A stretch of DNA of 64,000 nucleotides from NCBI GenBank assembly GCA_963817635.1, contig CAWFPR010000016.1:1-64000 (forward strand), written 5' to 3'. A program made the position numbers and the translations under genes. Below, in pieces: positions 8,703-18,115 of this stretch; within the stretch, counting starts at the first letter, position 1, and each line of letters begins with the position of its first letter. Origin of the DNA: CAWFPR01 sp963817635 (GTDB lineage: Bacteria > Acidobacteriota > Vicinamibacteria > Vicinamibacterales > 2-12-FULL-66-21). The notes under the pieces were generated by a model, which saw only the letters and a program-made list of their open reading frames with translations, searched no databases and was not told the origin of the DNA.

Positions 8703-9941
8703 ATGGGCGTCGCCGCGGGGTCTAGTCCGCCGTCGGAGTACCAGCCGCTCCTGATCACTGGCGTGACGGGCTTCGTCGGCATGGAGGTGATGGCGCGCTT
8801 TTTGCAGCGCAGCCAGCGGCACATCTTCGCGCTGATCCGCGCGCGGACCGACGCCGACGCCCACCAGCGCCTGCGCGCCGTGCTGGCCACCGCGTTCGGC
8901 GACGCCGACGCCCATCCCGGCCGCGTGACCGCGGTGGCGGCCGACATCGAGCGCCCCGGGCTCGGCCTGGACCCCCGACGCCTGGACGAGCTGGCCGAGC
9001 AGATCGACCGGGTACTGCACGCGGCGGCCTCAGTGTCGTTCGAACTCGGGCTCGCCGAGTCGCGCGGAATCAACGTCCGCGGCACCCAGCACATGCTCGG
9101 CTTTGCCGACCGCGCCCAGCAGCGCGGCGGCCTGGAGCGCTTCACCTACGTCTCCACCGCTTATGTCGCCGGCACCCACCGCGGCGACTTCTCCGAGCAG
9201 GACTACGACGTCAGGCAGGGGTTCCGCAACCCTTACGAGCGCTCCAAATGGGAGTCCGAGGGCAACGTGCGGGCGGCGTCGGATCGCCTGCCGGTGCAGA
9301 TCGCGCGCCCCAGCATCATCGTCGGCGAGCAGGCGAGCGGCTGGACCACCGCGTTCAACGTCCTCTACGGGCCGATCCGTGCCCTCTCGACCGGCGCCTA
9401 CCGCGCGCTCCCGCTCGACCGTCGGGCGCCGCTCGACGTGGTCCCGATCGACTACGTCGCCGACGCGCTGTTCGAGCTGAGCAGCGCCGGGCCGAACGGG
9501 ACCTTCCACCTCGTCGCCGGCGACCGCGCCACCACCACCGGACACGTGGCGCGGATGACCGCCGAGCGCTTCCACCAGCCCCGGCCCTGGATCGTGCCCC
9601 CGGCCATCTACCGAGCGCTATATCCGCTGCTGCGCCGGGCCGTCCGCGGCCGCCAGCGCCTGGCGCTTGAACACACGCAGGTGTTCATCCCCTACCTCAA
9701 CATCGGGGTGCGCTTCCAAGACCACCTCACCCGGGCACGGCTGGAGCCCGCCGGCGTCCGCCTGCTGCCGCTCGACGACTACTTCACGTGCCTGCTCGAC
9801 TTCGCCGTCGCCGCCGACTGGGGCAAGCGGCCCTTCCCCCACCCGCGCAGCGCAGCGCACGCGCCATCAGACCAGCACCCCGCCCCCAGCCCACCCCCGC
9901 CAGAGTCCCAACCCGGAGCACGCCCCCGATCCTCTCGGTGA
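8703..9941 (+). CDS. SDR-family fatty acyl-CoA/thioester reductase-like protein
   Basis: An NAD(P)-dependent extended SDR of the male-sterility/thioester-reductase NAD-binding type, about 412 residues. The nucleotide motif TGVTGFVG is at residues 18-25, followed by ALIRARTDADAHQRL, the catalytic serine region YVSTAYVAG, and the YxxxK pair in PYERSKWESEG, then RPSIIVG. These proteins reduce fatty acyl thioesters or act on related lipid substrates; the exact substrate is not visible. The ATG at 8703 is preferred over an in-frame codon 37 residues upstream because the extension is low-complexity and lacks family similarity. The last 45 residues are proline-rich and likely disordered. The ribosome site is weak. 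Confidence 0.8.
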   Translation: MGVAAGSSPPSEYQPLLITGVTGFVGMEVMARFLQRSQRHIFALIRARTDADAHQRLRAVLATAFGDADAHPGRVTAVAADIERPGLGLDPRRLDELAEQIDRVLHAAASVSFELGLAESRGINVRGTQHMLGFADRAQQRGGLERFTYVSTAYVAGTHRGDFSEQDYDVRQGFRNPYERSKWESEGNVRAASDRLPVQIARPSIIVGEQASGWTTAFNVLYGPIRALSTGAYRALPLDRRAPLDVVPIDYVADALFELSSAGPNGTFHLVAGDRATTTGHVARMTAERFHQPRPWIVPPAIYRALYPLLRRAVRGRQRLALEHTQVFIPYLNIGVRFQDHLTRARLEPAGVRLLPLDDYFTCLLDFAVAADWGKRPFPHPRSAAHAPSDQHPAPSPPPPESQPGARPRSSR

Positions 9942-10020
9942 AGCCCGCGTTGCCGTGATCGTGACCTGGCATCGAAAGCCGGTCGTGAAGAGCGAGCGGC
10001 CGACCGCCCCTGCCACGCGA

Positions 10021-10536
10021 TGATCACCCGGACCGCCCGCCGTCGAAGACCTCGCCGAGCTCGCATCTGCGCACTGTCGCGACGCGGGGGCGCATCGTCT
10101 TGCCTTCGTTGCCGCAGAAGACGGCGTCTTCGAGCACGCTGATGCTCTCGCCCTTGTCAAGCGGGCGGTGGATGCTGCGCCGGTCGTAGGGCGGGCGAGG
10201 TAGCACGATGCACTCGGTCTTGACCAGCCCGCCCCGTATTCCAGCAGGGCGGCGGCGAGCTTGGTCCGCGCTGCTGGGCCCGAAGGCGGCTGACCAGCAG
10301 GCTGGCGGTGACCATGCCCTGTTTGGGCGAGCCGCAAGCCTGAGCATCTCATCCCATTGCTCGGCGATCAGGCTAGGGCTGACGCGGTGTCCGATCAGCC
10401 GTCCGGCTAGGAAGCCCTGGCGGGTGCTGGCGTACCACAGGCGGGTATCGGCAAGCCCGGCGGGACCACCTACGCCTTCGAGGCTCTCCAACGAGCCATA
10501 GTCCGCGGAACGCTCGGCGGCCGAGGCGCGCTCCAC
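10021..10536 (-). pseudogene. Tn3-family transposase remnant
   Basis: Three minus-strand frames together give a stretch typical of Tn3-family DDE transposases: RLIGHRVSPSLIAEQWDEML, then GMVTASLLVSRLRAQQR, KLAAALLEYG, LVKTECIVL and DRRSIHRPLDKGES. Only about 170 residues of the usual 950-1000 are present. The large N-terminal part and the C-terminal end are gone, and at least two frame changes occur. This is a dead relic of a replicative transposon. No 38-bp Tn3 terminal repeat was recognised, although a long inverted repeat lies 100 bp upstream. Confidence 0.8.
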
Positions 10537-10635
10537 GTCGCCATCATCGCCGGCGCGACCCAGTTAGCCCTCGCGCTCTCGACGCCGCGACCCTCGCTCC
10601 ACGCGAAAGCTACCGCGTCCGCCAATGGGCGCGAT

Positions 10636-10734
10636 CGTTAGCAGACCCACTGGTGCGGCGGTGCCCTGCTAGCGGTCGACGGCCTCGCCGATCCCGTCGT
10701 GGCCGCTAGCAGCACCGCCGCACCTTGGCTAACG
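10636..10734. repeat. 99-bp long inverted repeat (hairpin)
   Basis: The outer arms CGTTAGC (10636-10642) and GCTAACG (10728-10734) and the inner arms 10653-10675 and 10703-10723 (GTGCGGCGGTG...CTGCTAGCGG against its complement, with a 2-base bulge) fold back around a loop of about 27 bases. The arms are too long and well matched to be chance. The structure sits beside the Tn3 relic. It could be paired transposon ends, a small non-autonomous element or a recombination site; orientation of the GTT/AAC boxes argues against an integron attC. Confidence 0.65.
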
Positions 10735-11359
10735 AGAACCCAGCAGCGCCGCTGACGACCAGGCTCCCGACGGCTACCTCGAGGCTCCTCGCACGCTGGG
10801 GACCAGGTCTGTGGCGGTCTCTCCTGGGTTTGGCGAATACGAGGGAACTTGCCGGCGAGCGTGAAGCTCTTGCTTTCGTGCGGCGGCGGTACTCAGGGCT
10901 GGAGCGATCGAGACGCTCGAGATCGTTCTGGACCAGGAGTGCGCTCGAGTTCTGTGAGGGCTTGGGCTTTCTCGAGTCGGCGCGCGGCGTTGCATGGACA
11001 CGCTCGGTCCGCCGGCGTTCCTGTCGAGCGCACCCGACGCCGTTGCTCTCACCGGCAGCGGCGGTTTCGACTCCTCGGATTTCGAGAGCGCTCTATGTGA
11101 AGTGGAGCGTCGGGTCGGGAGCTTCAGAGGGTTGTTGTTCGGTTCGCGTTGGCTTCTGTTGGGGCGGGTCACGCGGGATGCATACTTCCCGGTGATGGCA
11201 ACGGGCCGGATGTGGGCGAGGTATTTCCCGGCGAGAATGGCGGTGGCGTCGGCGCGCGCCACCCGACGGGCTGGGCTGGGATCTTGGCGCTGCTGCTCGT
11301 GGTTGGCGGCATGCTGCGCTTGCCGATTGACGCGATCGCGGGCGTCGTGAGCTGAGGAC
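10735..11359. other. Gap without recognisable gene
   Basis: Open frames in several phases lack family signatures. The last 60 bases in one plus-strand frame encode a hydrophobic tail (LLLVVGGMLRLPIDAIAG) ending at 11355, which might be the remains of a membrane protein. Nothing else is supportable. Confidence 0.4.
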
Positions 11360-12839
11360 TTGGCGGTGCGTCTGCGGGCCCGGCCGACTGTCTATGAGAT
11401 CAACACGGCAGTGTGGCTGCAGCGGCTCGGTCGCGAGCGGGGGCGCCCGCTCGGGCTGGGCGAGGTCCCGGGCTGCGAGTGGGACGTGCTGGCGGCGCTG
11501 GGGGTCGACGCGCTGTGGCTGATGGGTGTGTGGCAGCGGAGCGCCGCCGGCCGCGCGGTCGCGGTTGCCGAGCCTGGGCTGTTTGCCGGCTACCGCGCTG
11601 CGCTGCCCGACGTGCGCGACGACGATGTGATCGGTTCGCCGTACTGCGTCAGTGGCTACGTTGTCGACGAGCGCTTCGGCGGGCGGGACGGGTTGGCGGC
11701 GGCGCGCGAGCAGCTCGCGGATCGGGGCGTCGCGCTGATCCTCGACTATGTGCCAAATCACGTCGCGCTCGACCATCCGTGGGTCACGGATCGTCCGCAG
11801 TGCTTTCTGAGCGGCAGCGAGGAGGAGCTCGCGCGGCACCCGGATGCGTTTATGCGGATCGCTGGTGGCGTGTTCGCGAAGGGACGCGACCCGTATTTTG
11901 CGCCTTGGCAGGATGTGTTGCAGCTGAACGCGTTCTCGCCGGCGCTGCGCGATGCTGCTGTCGAGACGGTGATCGCGATTGGAGACCAATGCGATGGGCT
12001 TCGCTGCGACATGGCGATGCTGATGACCAACGAGGTGTTCGCGCGCACGTGGGGCGACCGGCCCGGGCGCGCCCCCGAGGCCGACTATTGGCCGACTGTG
12101 ATCGGCCGCTGCAAGCAGGCCCATCCGGATCTGCTGTTCATGGCCGAGGTGTATTGGGACATGGAGTGGACCCTGCAACAGCAGGGCTTTGAGCTGTGTT
12201 ACGACAAGCGGCTCTACGACCGGCTCGTGCACGACTCGCCCGCGTCGGTGCGCGGCCACCTGGAGGCCGACGCCAGCTACCAGGAGCACCTGATCCGGTT
12301 CATCGAGAACCACGACGAGCCGCGGGCGGCGGCCACCTTCGGGGTCGCGCAAGCGCGCGCCGCCGCGGTCGTGATGTCCACGCTGCAGGGTGCGCGCCTC
12401 TACCACGACGGCCAGCTGGAAGGTCGTCGCACGCGCGTCCCGGTCCAGCTTGGGCGGGGGCCGGACGAGCCGCCCGACAGCGAGCTGCGCGCCTTCTACG
12501 AGCGTCTGTTGCGCGCGATTGCCGACTCGCAGTTGCGAAGCGGCGACTGGCGTCTGTGCGAATGCGGGCGCTCGTCCGACGCACGACTCTCACCGTCATC
12601 TCGTTGCTTGGTGCTGGGCGAGCTCGGACGCGCGCCATCTGGTGGCGGTCAACCTGTCGGCGGCCCGAGCCACGGGCCGCGTACGCCTGCCGTGGGGCGA
12701 CCTCGCCGGACGATCCTGGAGGCTGGCCGACAAGCTGAGCGATGACCGCTTCGAGCGTTCCGGCGACGACCTCGCCCGCCAGGGCTTCCACGTCGCTCTC
12801 GAGGCTTGGGGATCGCACTTCCTGGTGCTCGAGAGCTGA
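11360..12839 (+). CDS. GH13 alpha-amylase family glycosidase, frameshifted near C-terminus
   Basis: A GH13 retaining alpha-glucan hydrolase or transferase of about 492 residues. The visible conserved regions are DYVPNHVA (region I), GLRCDMAML with the nucleophile aspartate (region II), LLFMAEVYWDMEW with the acid/base glutamate (region III) and FIENHDEPRA (region IV). The first frame is intact to about base 12,560. The C-terminal beta-domain (HLVAVNLSAARATGRVRLPW ... SHFLVLES) continues in another frame and stops at 12839, so one indel lies near 12,560-12,600. The start is TTG, with a GTG two codons later as an alternative. It opens the rightward glucan cluster with remnants of glycogen synthase and an intact-looking phosphorylase. 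Substrate is likely an alpha-1,4/1,6-glucan. Confidence 0.85.
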
Positions 12840-13191
12840 GCCGGTCGCCCGGTCACGGTCAGCGATCTACCACCGCAAGGACAGCAGAAAGTACCGATGC
12901 ATTCTCTGCCCGCGGTGCTACGTTTCCGATAGCTTGCGCGCCCCGTTCGGGGGGAGTGGTCTGTATGCGTGATGAGAGTTCGGGTCGGATCGGCTGAGTC
13001 GGCTCGTCGGAAGCTGATCGTATGGTGGGTCGAACCGGCATCCGCGTTGCGCCTATCGGTCGTGCTTGCAGTTCTATGGAGCGTGGGCGAGTAAGCCTCT
13101 GCACCAGCCACGACGCCGGCCAGCCCCATCCCCCGACGCCTTGTGGCGCTCGGTCGCATCCGCTGACCACGTCCCACCGCGAGGTGCGCTG
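12840..13191. other. Gap without recognisable gene
   Basis: No domain or RNA signature is visible in this 352-bp stretch. It contains the leader of the small DUF2188-like gene, including a GAGGTGCG segment that can serve as its ribosome site. Confidence 0.45.
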
Positions 13192-13449
13192 ATGGATTTG
13201 AGGACGGTGTGCGTGGATCTCAACGTTCGTGGAGCGTGGGAGATCGTGCTGTCTGACCAACGCGAGCCGGTCACGTGCAAGACGCTGGAGGAGGCCAGCC
13301 GTGTGGCGCACCGGTGCGCGGCTGACAGACGGCCGTGCGAGCTGATCGTGCGTGACGCCTACCACCGCGTGTTAGATCGCGAGCTGATCAACGTTCGCGG
13401 TGAGTGGCGCAGCGGCTTGCTGTCAAAGACCACGACGCTGGCCTCTTGA
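13192..13449 (+). CDS. Small DUF2188-like protein
   Basis: An 85-residue protein. Its pattern is an N-terminal beta-strand (TVCVDLNVRGAWEIVLSD), a tyrosine-poor helix with EEASRVAHRCA, and a second strand pair (CELIVRDAYHRVLDRELI). This resembles the short DUF2188 fold: a strand, a helix, and an ELIVRDAYHRV strand, common in soil actinobacteria. The ATG at 13192 was chosen over an upstream in-frame start because it follows a purine-rich site and begins the conserved part. The function is unknown. It lies inside the glucan gene cluster but there is no evidence of a metabolic link. Confidence 0.6.
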   Translation: MDLRTVCVDLNVRGAWEIVLSDQREPVTCKTLEEASRVAHRCAADRRPCELIVRDAYHRVLDRELINVRGEWRSGLLSKTTTLAS

Positions 13450-13599
13450 CCGTTGCGCGGCGGGGTTCCCGACCGCGCGAGTGCTCGGCCCCGAAGGTCG
13501 GGGCTGTCCTACCCTCCGTGCTGGGCCGGCTGTGCAATGCCGTGCTCGATGCTCCGCAGACATTTCAGCGCGGCGGACCGCGCCAGCAGTATTTGATTG

Positions 13600-13990
13600 A
13601 GAAGCAGGACCGAGGACCGGGAGCCGTTTCGCCAACGCAGACGAGCACGCGCGTCTCGGGGTCTGTTGATTTGGCTGTACGCGGGTCGCACCTGCTGGTC
13701 ATACCCAGCATGTTTGAGTCAAGCGGGCTGGCGCACGCTGATCTCGCCGGGGGACGGGTTCCGATCGTCCAGGCGCTCGGCGGGGCGGGGGATACCGTCG
13801 CTGGCCGCGACTCTGCGCGGGATCATCCCGAGCGGAGCACGGGACACGTCATTCACGATGTCCCGCACTGGGCGCGAGAGTCCGCGATGGCGCGCGCGAT
13901 CGAGCTCTGGCATCGCTACCCGGAGGACTTCCGGCACCTGATGCAGCACGGCATGCGCGTCGATCGCTTGCGTGGGCGCGCGCCGCTCTT
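13600..13990 (+). pseudogene. Glycogen synthase (GT5) C-terminal remnant
   Basis: Pieces in two plus-strand frames match the C-terminal nucleotide-sugar-binding part of a starch/glycogen synthase: LIWLYAGSHLLVIPSMFESS, GLAH, VPIVQALGGAGDTVAG, then AMARAIELWHRYPEDFRHLM and GMRVD. The motif MPSMFEPCGL with the downstream GGLADTV box is diagnostic of GT5 enzymes; here it is slightly degraded. The N-terminal domain is absent upstream and there are at least two frame changes, so no functional enzyme can be read. Its place between GH13 and phosphorylase genes suggests a once complete glycogen operon. Loss may be biological or an assembly collapse. Confidence 0.65.
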
Positions 13991-14308
13991 GCGGGGCAGG
14001 GGGCTTGCGTCCAGAACGGGTTCTTTGGAGGTCGTGATCGCGTATGACGACGATCTGCCGGTCGCCGAACTCGGCGATGTAGGGCGGTATCCGCGCTCCT
14101 CAGTGCATCGGCGTGAGCGGGTGCGCGTGCTCGCTGTCGAGGATCAGGTGCCGGTGTTGGCTTGTTCACGAAGCCGCATCGATCCTGTCCGCAACCAGTT
14201 TGGCCAGACGGGGGATGCCCGCAGTTCAGCCGGCCCGCGAGCGCGCGCTGCCGGAAAGCGGCGGTCGACCGCCGCGCGGTGGGTCGGTACGCCAGTGTGA
14301 GACGTGAG
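13991..14308. other. Gap without recognisable gene
   Basis: The open frame running through from the glgA remnant has no similarity I recognise here. A GACGTGAG segment just before 14309 is the likely ribosome site of the phosphorylase. Confidence 0.45.
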
Positions 14309-16463
14309 ATGATCGTGGCGTTGCGTGGTGATGAGGAGCTTGATCGTCGGGCCGCTGACCTCGCGGGGCGGCTTCCGGTAGAGCTAGCGTCGCTGGCCCG
14401 AATCGCATACAACTATCGCTGGTGCTGGTATGCGGGCGGCAAGGACGTGTTTCGCTCGATCGACGAGCGTCGCTGGGAGTTGTGTGGCGAGAACCCGGTT
14501 CGCCTGTTGCAGGAGGTGTCGGGGGAAGCGCTTGCGCGGGCGGCGGGTGATCCCGTTTTGCTTGCTCGGGTGGCGTCGCTGGAGGACGCCTTCGCGGTGG
14601 GCCTGGGGCGCCCGCCCGCGGGAGCAGCGGTGGCGCCGGAGCGGCCGGTTGCGTTCTTCTGCGCCGAGTTCGGCGTGCACCAGTCGCTGCCGATCTACTC
14701 GGGTGGGCTCGGCGGCCTTGGCTGGGGACCTGCTCAAGGAGGCTTCGGATCGGGCGCTGCCGCTGGTGGCGGTCGGGTTGATGTATCGCCAGGGGTATTT
14801 CCGTCAGCGCCTGGAGGTGACCGGCTGGCAGCAGGAGTACTGGATTGATGTCGATCCCGAGCGGCTTCCTGCGGCCCTGGTGCGCGCTGTTGATGGGCGG
14901 CCGTTGATGATTTCGCTGCCGATTCGTGGGCGGGAGGTGAGGGCTCAGATCTGGCGTGTGGCTGTGGGGCGGGTGCCGTTGTTCCTGCTCGACGCTGATG
15001 TGCCTGAGAACGGTCGTCTCGAGCGGTGGATCACCTCGCAGCTGTATGTCGCTGATCCGATCACGCGCCTCTCGCAATACGCGCTGCTCGGCGCGGGCGG
15101 CGTGCGCGCGCTGGCGGCGCTGGGCATCGATCCGGGGCTTGTGCATCTGAACGAGGGGCATGCTGCGCTCGCGGTGCTTGAGCTGGCGCGCGCTGAGATG
15201 GCGCGCGGAGCGCCGCTGGAGGCGGCGCTCGAGGCCGCGCGGGAACGTACGGTGTTCACGACGCACACGCCGGTCGCGGCCGGCAACGAGACCTATCCCC
15301 GCGAGGAGGTGATCGGCACGGTCGGGGATCTGATGGCGGAGCTGGGGGTCGACGGCGAGGCGCTGCTGCGGCTCGGTCGCTACCACCCTGAGGATGATGG
15401 CGAGCCGTTCGGGATGACGACGTTCAGCTTGCGGATGAGCCGGGCGGCGAACGGTGTCAGCCGCCGCCATGGCGGCGTCTCGCGTGCGATGTGGCGCGGG
15501 CTGTGGCCAGGACGGGCGGTGGAGGCGGTGCCGATCATTCATGTCACCAACGGCGCGCATCTGCCGAGTTGGGTTGGCGCTCCGATGCGCCGGCTGCTGG
15601 AGCGCCACATCGGTGAGGCCTGGTGGCGCAACGCGAGCGACGCAGCGACCTGGGAGGCGCTCGACGCCGTGCCCGACAGCGAGCTATGGGCGGCTCGGCG
15701 CGAGCAGCGCTCAGAGCTGGTGGCGTTCGTCAAGGAACGCAGCGGAATCGACCGGCTCGCCGAGCGCCAGCCGCGTGCGGGAATCGAGGCGGCCGCTCGC
15801 ACGTTCGACCCGGACGCACTCACGATCGGGTTCGCGCGGCGCAACGCGACCTACAAGCGGCTCGGGCTCCTCAGCCACGACCCCGACCGGGTGCTCGCCC
15901 TGCTCGCCGGGCCCCGCTCGGTCCAGTTCATCTTGGCCGGCAAGGCGCATCCCAGCGACGAGGAAGCCAAGCGCGTGGTCCAGGAACTGTTCCGCTTCAA
16001 GGACGCGCCCCATGTCGCGGAGCGCTTCGTGTATCTGCACGACTACGACCTAGGGATGGCCGCGCGGCTGGTGCGCGGCTGCGATCTGTGGCTCAACCTG
16101 CCACGGCCGCCATTTGAAGCCAGCGGCACGAGTGGCATGAAAGTGGTCATCAACGGCGGCCTGAACCTGAGCGTGCTCGACGGCTGGTGGGCAGAAGCCT
16201 ACGACGGAACCAACGGCTGGGCGCTGGACGGCGACGTCCACCCCGACCCCGCGGCGCAGGACGCGCGTGACGCCGCCGCCCTGTACGACCTGCTCGAACA
16301 ACAGGTCCTGCCCGACTTCTATGACCGCGACGCGGACGGGCTCCCGCGCTCCTGGCTCACCCGCATCCGCGCGTCGATCCGCACGCTCGCTCCCGGCTTC
16401 TGCGCCGGACGGATGCTCGACGACTACGTAGAGCGGGTCTACGCGCCGACAGCCAGCGCTTGA
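14309..16463 (+). CDS. glgP: Alpha-glucan (glycogen) phosphorylase, one frameshift
   Basis: A GT35 phosphorylase of the short alpha-glucan family, about 718 residues. It releases glucose-1-phosphate from alpha-1,4-glucans. The N-terminal DUF3417-like helical part (LARIAYNYRWCWYAGG) and the conserved FFCAEFGVHQSLPIYSGGLG are in one frame. Near 14,720 one base shifts the frame, and AGDLLKEASDRALPLVAVGL onward continues in the other frame to the stop. Further hallmarks are HLNEGHAAL, FTTHTPVAAGNE, HVTNGAHLPSW and the PLP lysine in EASGTSGMKVVINGGLNLS. The ATG at 14309 gives the expected N-terminus (MIVALRGDEEL). The indel falls inside an invariant glycine loop, so it is very probably a sequence error. 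The gene completes the glucan cluster. Confidence 0.92.
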
Positions 16464-17241
16464 GCTGACTCGCGTCGGGCACGCTGGCTATCCATCTGTG
16501 TTCCGACGTGGTCTCCTGCGGACACCGGGGACGACTCGCGACCATGAGAGCGTCGCTGAGGGGCAGGTCGATCGCGTCGCTCCTCCGGCCCCCGTCAAGC
16601 CGCCGCTCAGCGATAGCGTCTAGCCGATAAGGAAGCCGGCCTCCTCGGAGTCGAACATCGCCACCGCTGACGCGACACCTTGCACGGGAACGCAGCACTC
16701 TGCGCCGACGTCAGCGGTGCTCTGGCTGCTGAGTGAGGAGCAATCGTCGACACGCTGGCAGCTATCAGCTGGCAGCTGATCAGATGACCGCTATGCCTGA
16801 CCAGACCAGCAGTGCCCACGGCTGGCGACACTCGGCCGTGGGCGACGCCGAGATGCCGACCGATGCTCGCTGCCCATGCAACGACAAGGGCCGATCCTCG
16901 AAGCGGAAGTCCTCGTCGATCCCCAAATCTCTGCTGGTCTGGGGACTTTCGGAATGGTGTCGACGGGGGCGATCACTCTCCGTTTCGCATGGTTGCGAGC
17001 GCGACGCCGGGAGCCGAGAGCCCGTTCGACGGCGTGAGCGGTGGCTTCCGCATCGAGCCCAAGCGGGGGCGTCTCGCCTTGCCGGCGAAGTTGCTCTGAC
17101 CTGGCGAGGGACAGAACGGTCGCGTCCGCTGCTGCGCTACCGCTCCGGGATTCGGGAACCAGGAGCGCGCGCCTGCGGGCCCTCGCTACGGAGGAGGACG
17201 TCGAGAAGCGGTCAGGTGGCTCCAGTACCTTCGAGCGCGGC
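16464..17241. other. Gap without recognisable gene
   Basis: No family motif, RNA or clear terminator is visible in this 778-bp stretch after the phosphorylase. Long open frames are GC-driven shadows with serine/arginine-rich composition. Confidence 0.45.
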
Positions 17242-17430
17242 ATGGGAACGATCGGAGATGTGCGGTTGGATCGGGTGGCGGAGCGCCAACGTGCCGTGGC
17301 GCTCGCGCGCCATTACCGGGAGGCTGAGGGTCTGTCGATCGCGCAGATTGCTGAGCGCTTGGGCCGGGCGCAGGCGACTGTCAAAGGCTATTTCTACGAC
17401 CCGTCTGACGCCTGCAAAAGACGTACATAG
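17242..17430 (+). pseudogene. N-terminal HTH fragment of a repeat-family protein
   Basis: The 62-codon frame encodes RQRAVALARHYREAEGLS and IAQIAERLGRAQATVKGYFY, then DPSD. This is the sigma-70-region-4-like helix-turn-helix that normally begins the zinc-ribbon/homing-endonuclease-associated-repeat proteins. It stops shortly after DPSD instead of continuing into the zinc ribbon. The same HTH text recurs 330 bp downstream in a second broken copy, so this may be one of two tandem paralogues. A DNA-binding role is inferred from the HTH only. Confidence 0.6.
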
Positions 17431-17507
17431 TCCCGGCGGGGTAACCTTCCCCATGGACTTTTTCTGCGCTCGGGCTGGCTGTCCAGCCCGGAGGACGGTG
17501 GGTTGTT

Positions 17508-18022
17508 ATGCTTGACCGTGTCGTGAACGGTGCCGCGCGGCGCAACTCGCCCGCCATGACCGCGACCAGGGTGTTTGTCGATCGCGAGATCGCTCGTCGG
17601 CTGGGACGCGCAGAAGCGACCGTCAAGCCGTATCTCTACGATCCGACCGGCGACAAGGCACGCGGAGTAAGGCGCGCTACCGGGGAGTGTGTCGCGGGTG
17701 CGGGGCGCCTACCGCGCCGCGGAACGGCAAGGGCGACGCCTACGCGTATTGCAAGCGCTGCCTCCCCGCGCGATCGCGACGGATGGACACGGGAACGGGT
17801 CCGCGAGGCGATGCGCGCGTGGCGGGCGCTACGGCGCTGCTCCGTCTTTCTACGACGGGTCGCGCACGCACGCAAGCCGGCGCGGCGGCGAAGGGCTCAA
17901 ACGACTACAGGCCGGAGAATGGCCCGCGCCGTCCACTGAATTCGATCTGTAGTGGAGTCTGGGCGGCGGCTCGCGCCGCGACGCTTTCGGCGGCGCGTGA
18001 ACGCTTGGGCGTCACTGCCGGT
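17508..18022 (+). pseudogene. Second broken HTH/zinc-ribbon/homing-endonuclease-associated-repeat gene
   Basis: Read across three frames, the segment gives EIARRLGRAEATVKPYLYD (HTH), then KARYRGVCRGCGAPTAPRN and KGDAYAYCKRCLP (zinc ribbon with two CxxC pairs), WTRERVREAMRAWRAL (repeat helix), SFYDGSRTHASRRGGEGLK and the GSW-like VWAAARAAT end. It is the same architecture as the minus-strand remnant at 2,298-2,675. At least three frame changes prevent translation as one protein. The family is abundant in Thermoleophilia to my knowledge, which supports the taxonomic reading of the left part. Confidence 0.6.
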
Positions 18023-18115
18023 GAAATGCGGACGCGCGCGCTGCGGCGCCGGCTCCGCCGACGTGACGGCCCTGTTAACGATTCAGGCAGTCGTCACGAC
18101 GAGACTCGGCCCTTC
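18023..18115. other. Probable chimeric junction between two genomes
   Basis: Actinobacterial-style sequence runs up to about 18,020. The acidobacterial-style receptor gene is recognisable only from about 18,110-18,115 onwards, after the codons for NTAVSTITVGE. The receptor frame then reads about nine unrelated residues and stops. No repeat, integrase site or tRNA marks the join. Confidence 0.65.

Noticed and set aside
10636..10734. Integron attC site
   Set aside because: The GTT and AAC boxes lie at the outside of the hairpin in the reverse order from attC (which has AAC on the 5' arm inside). No integrase-like gene or cassette array is present.
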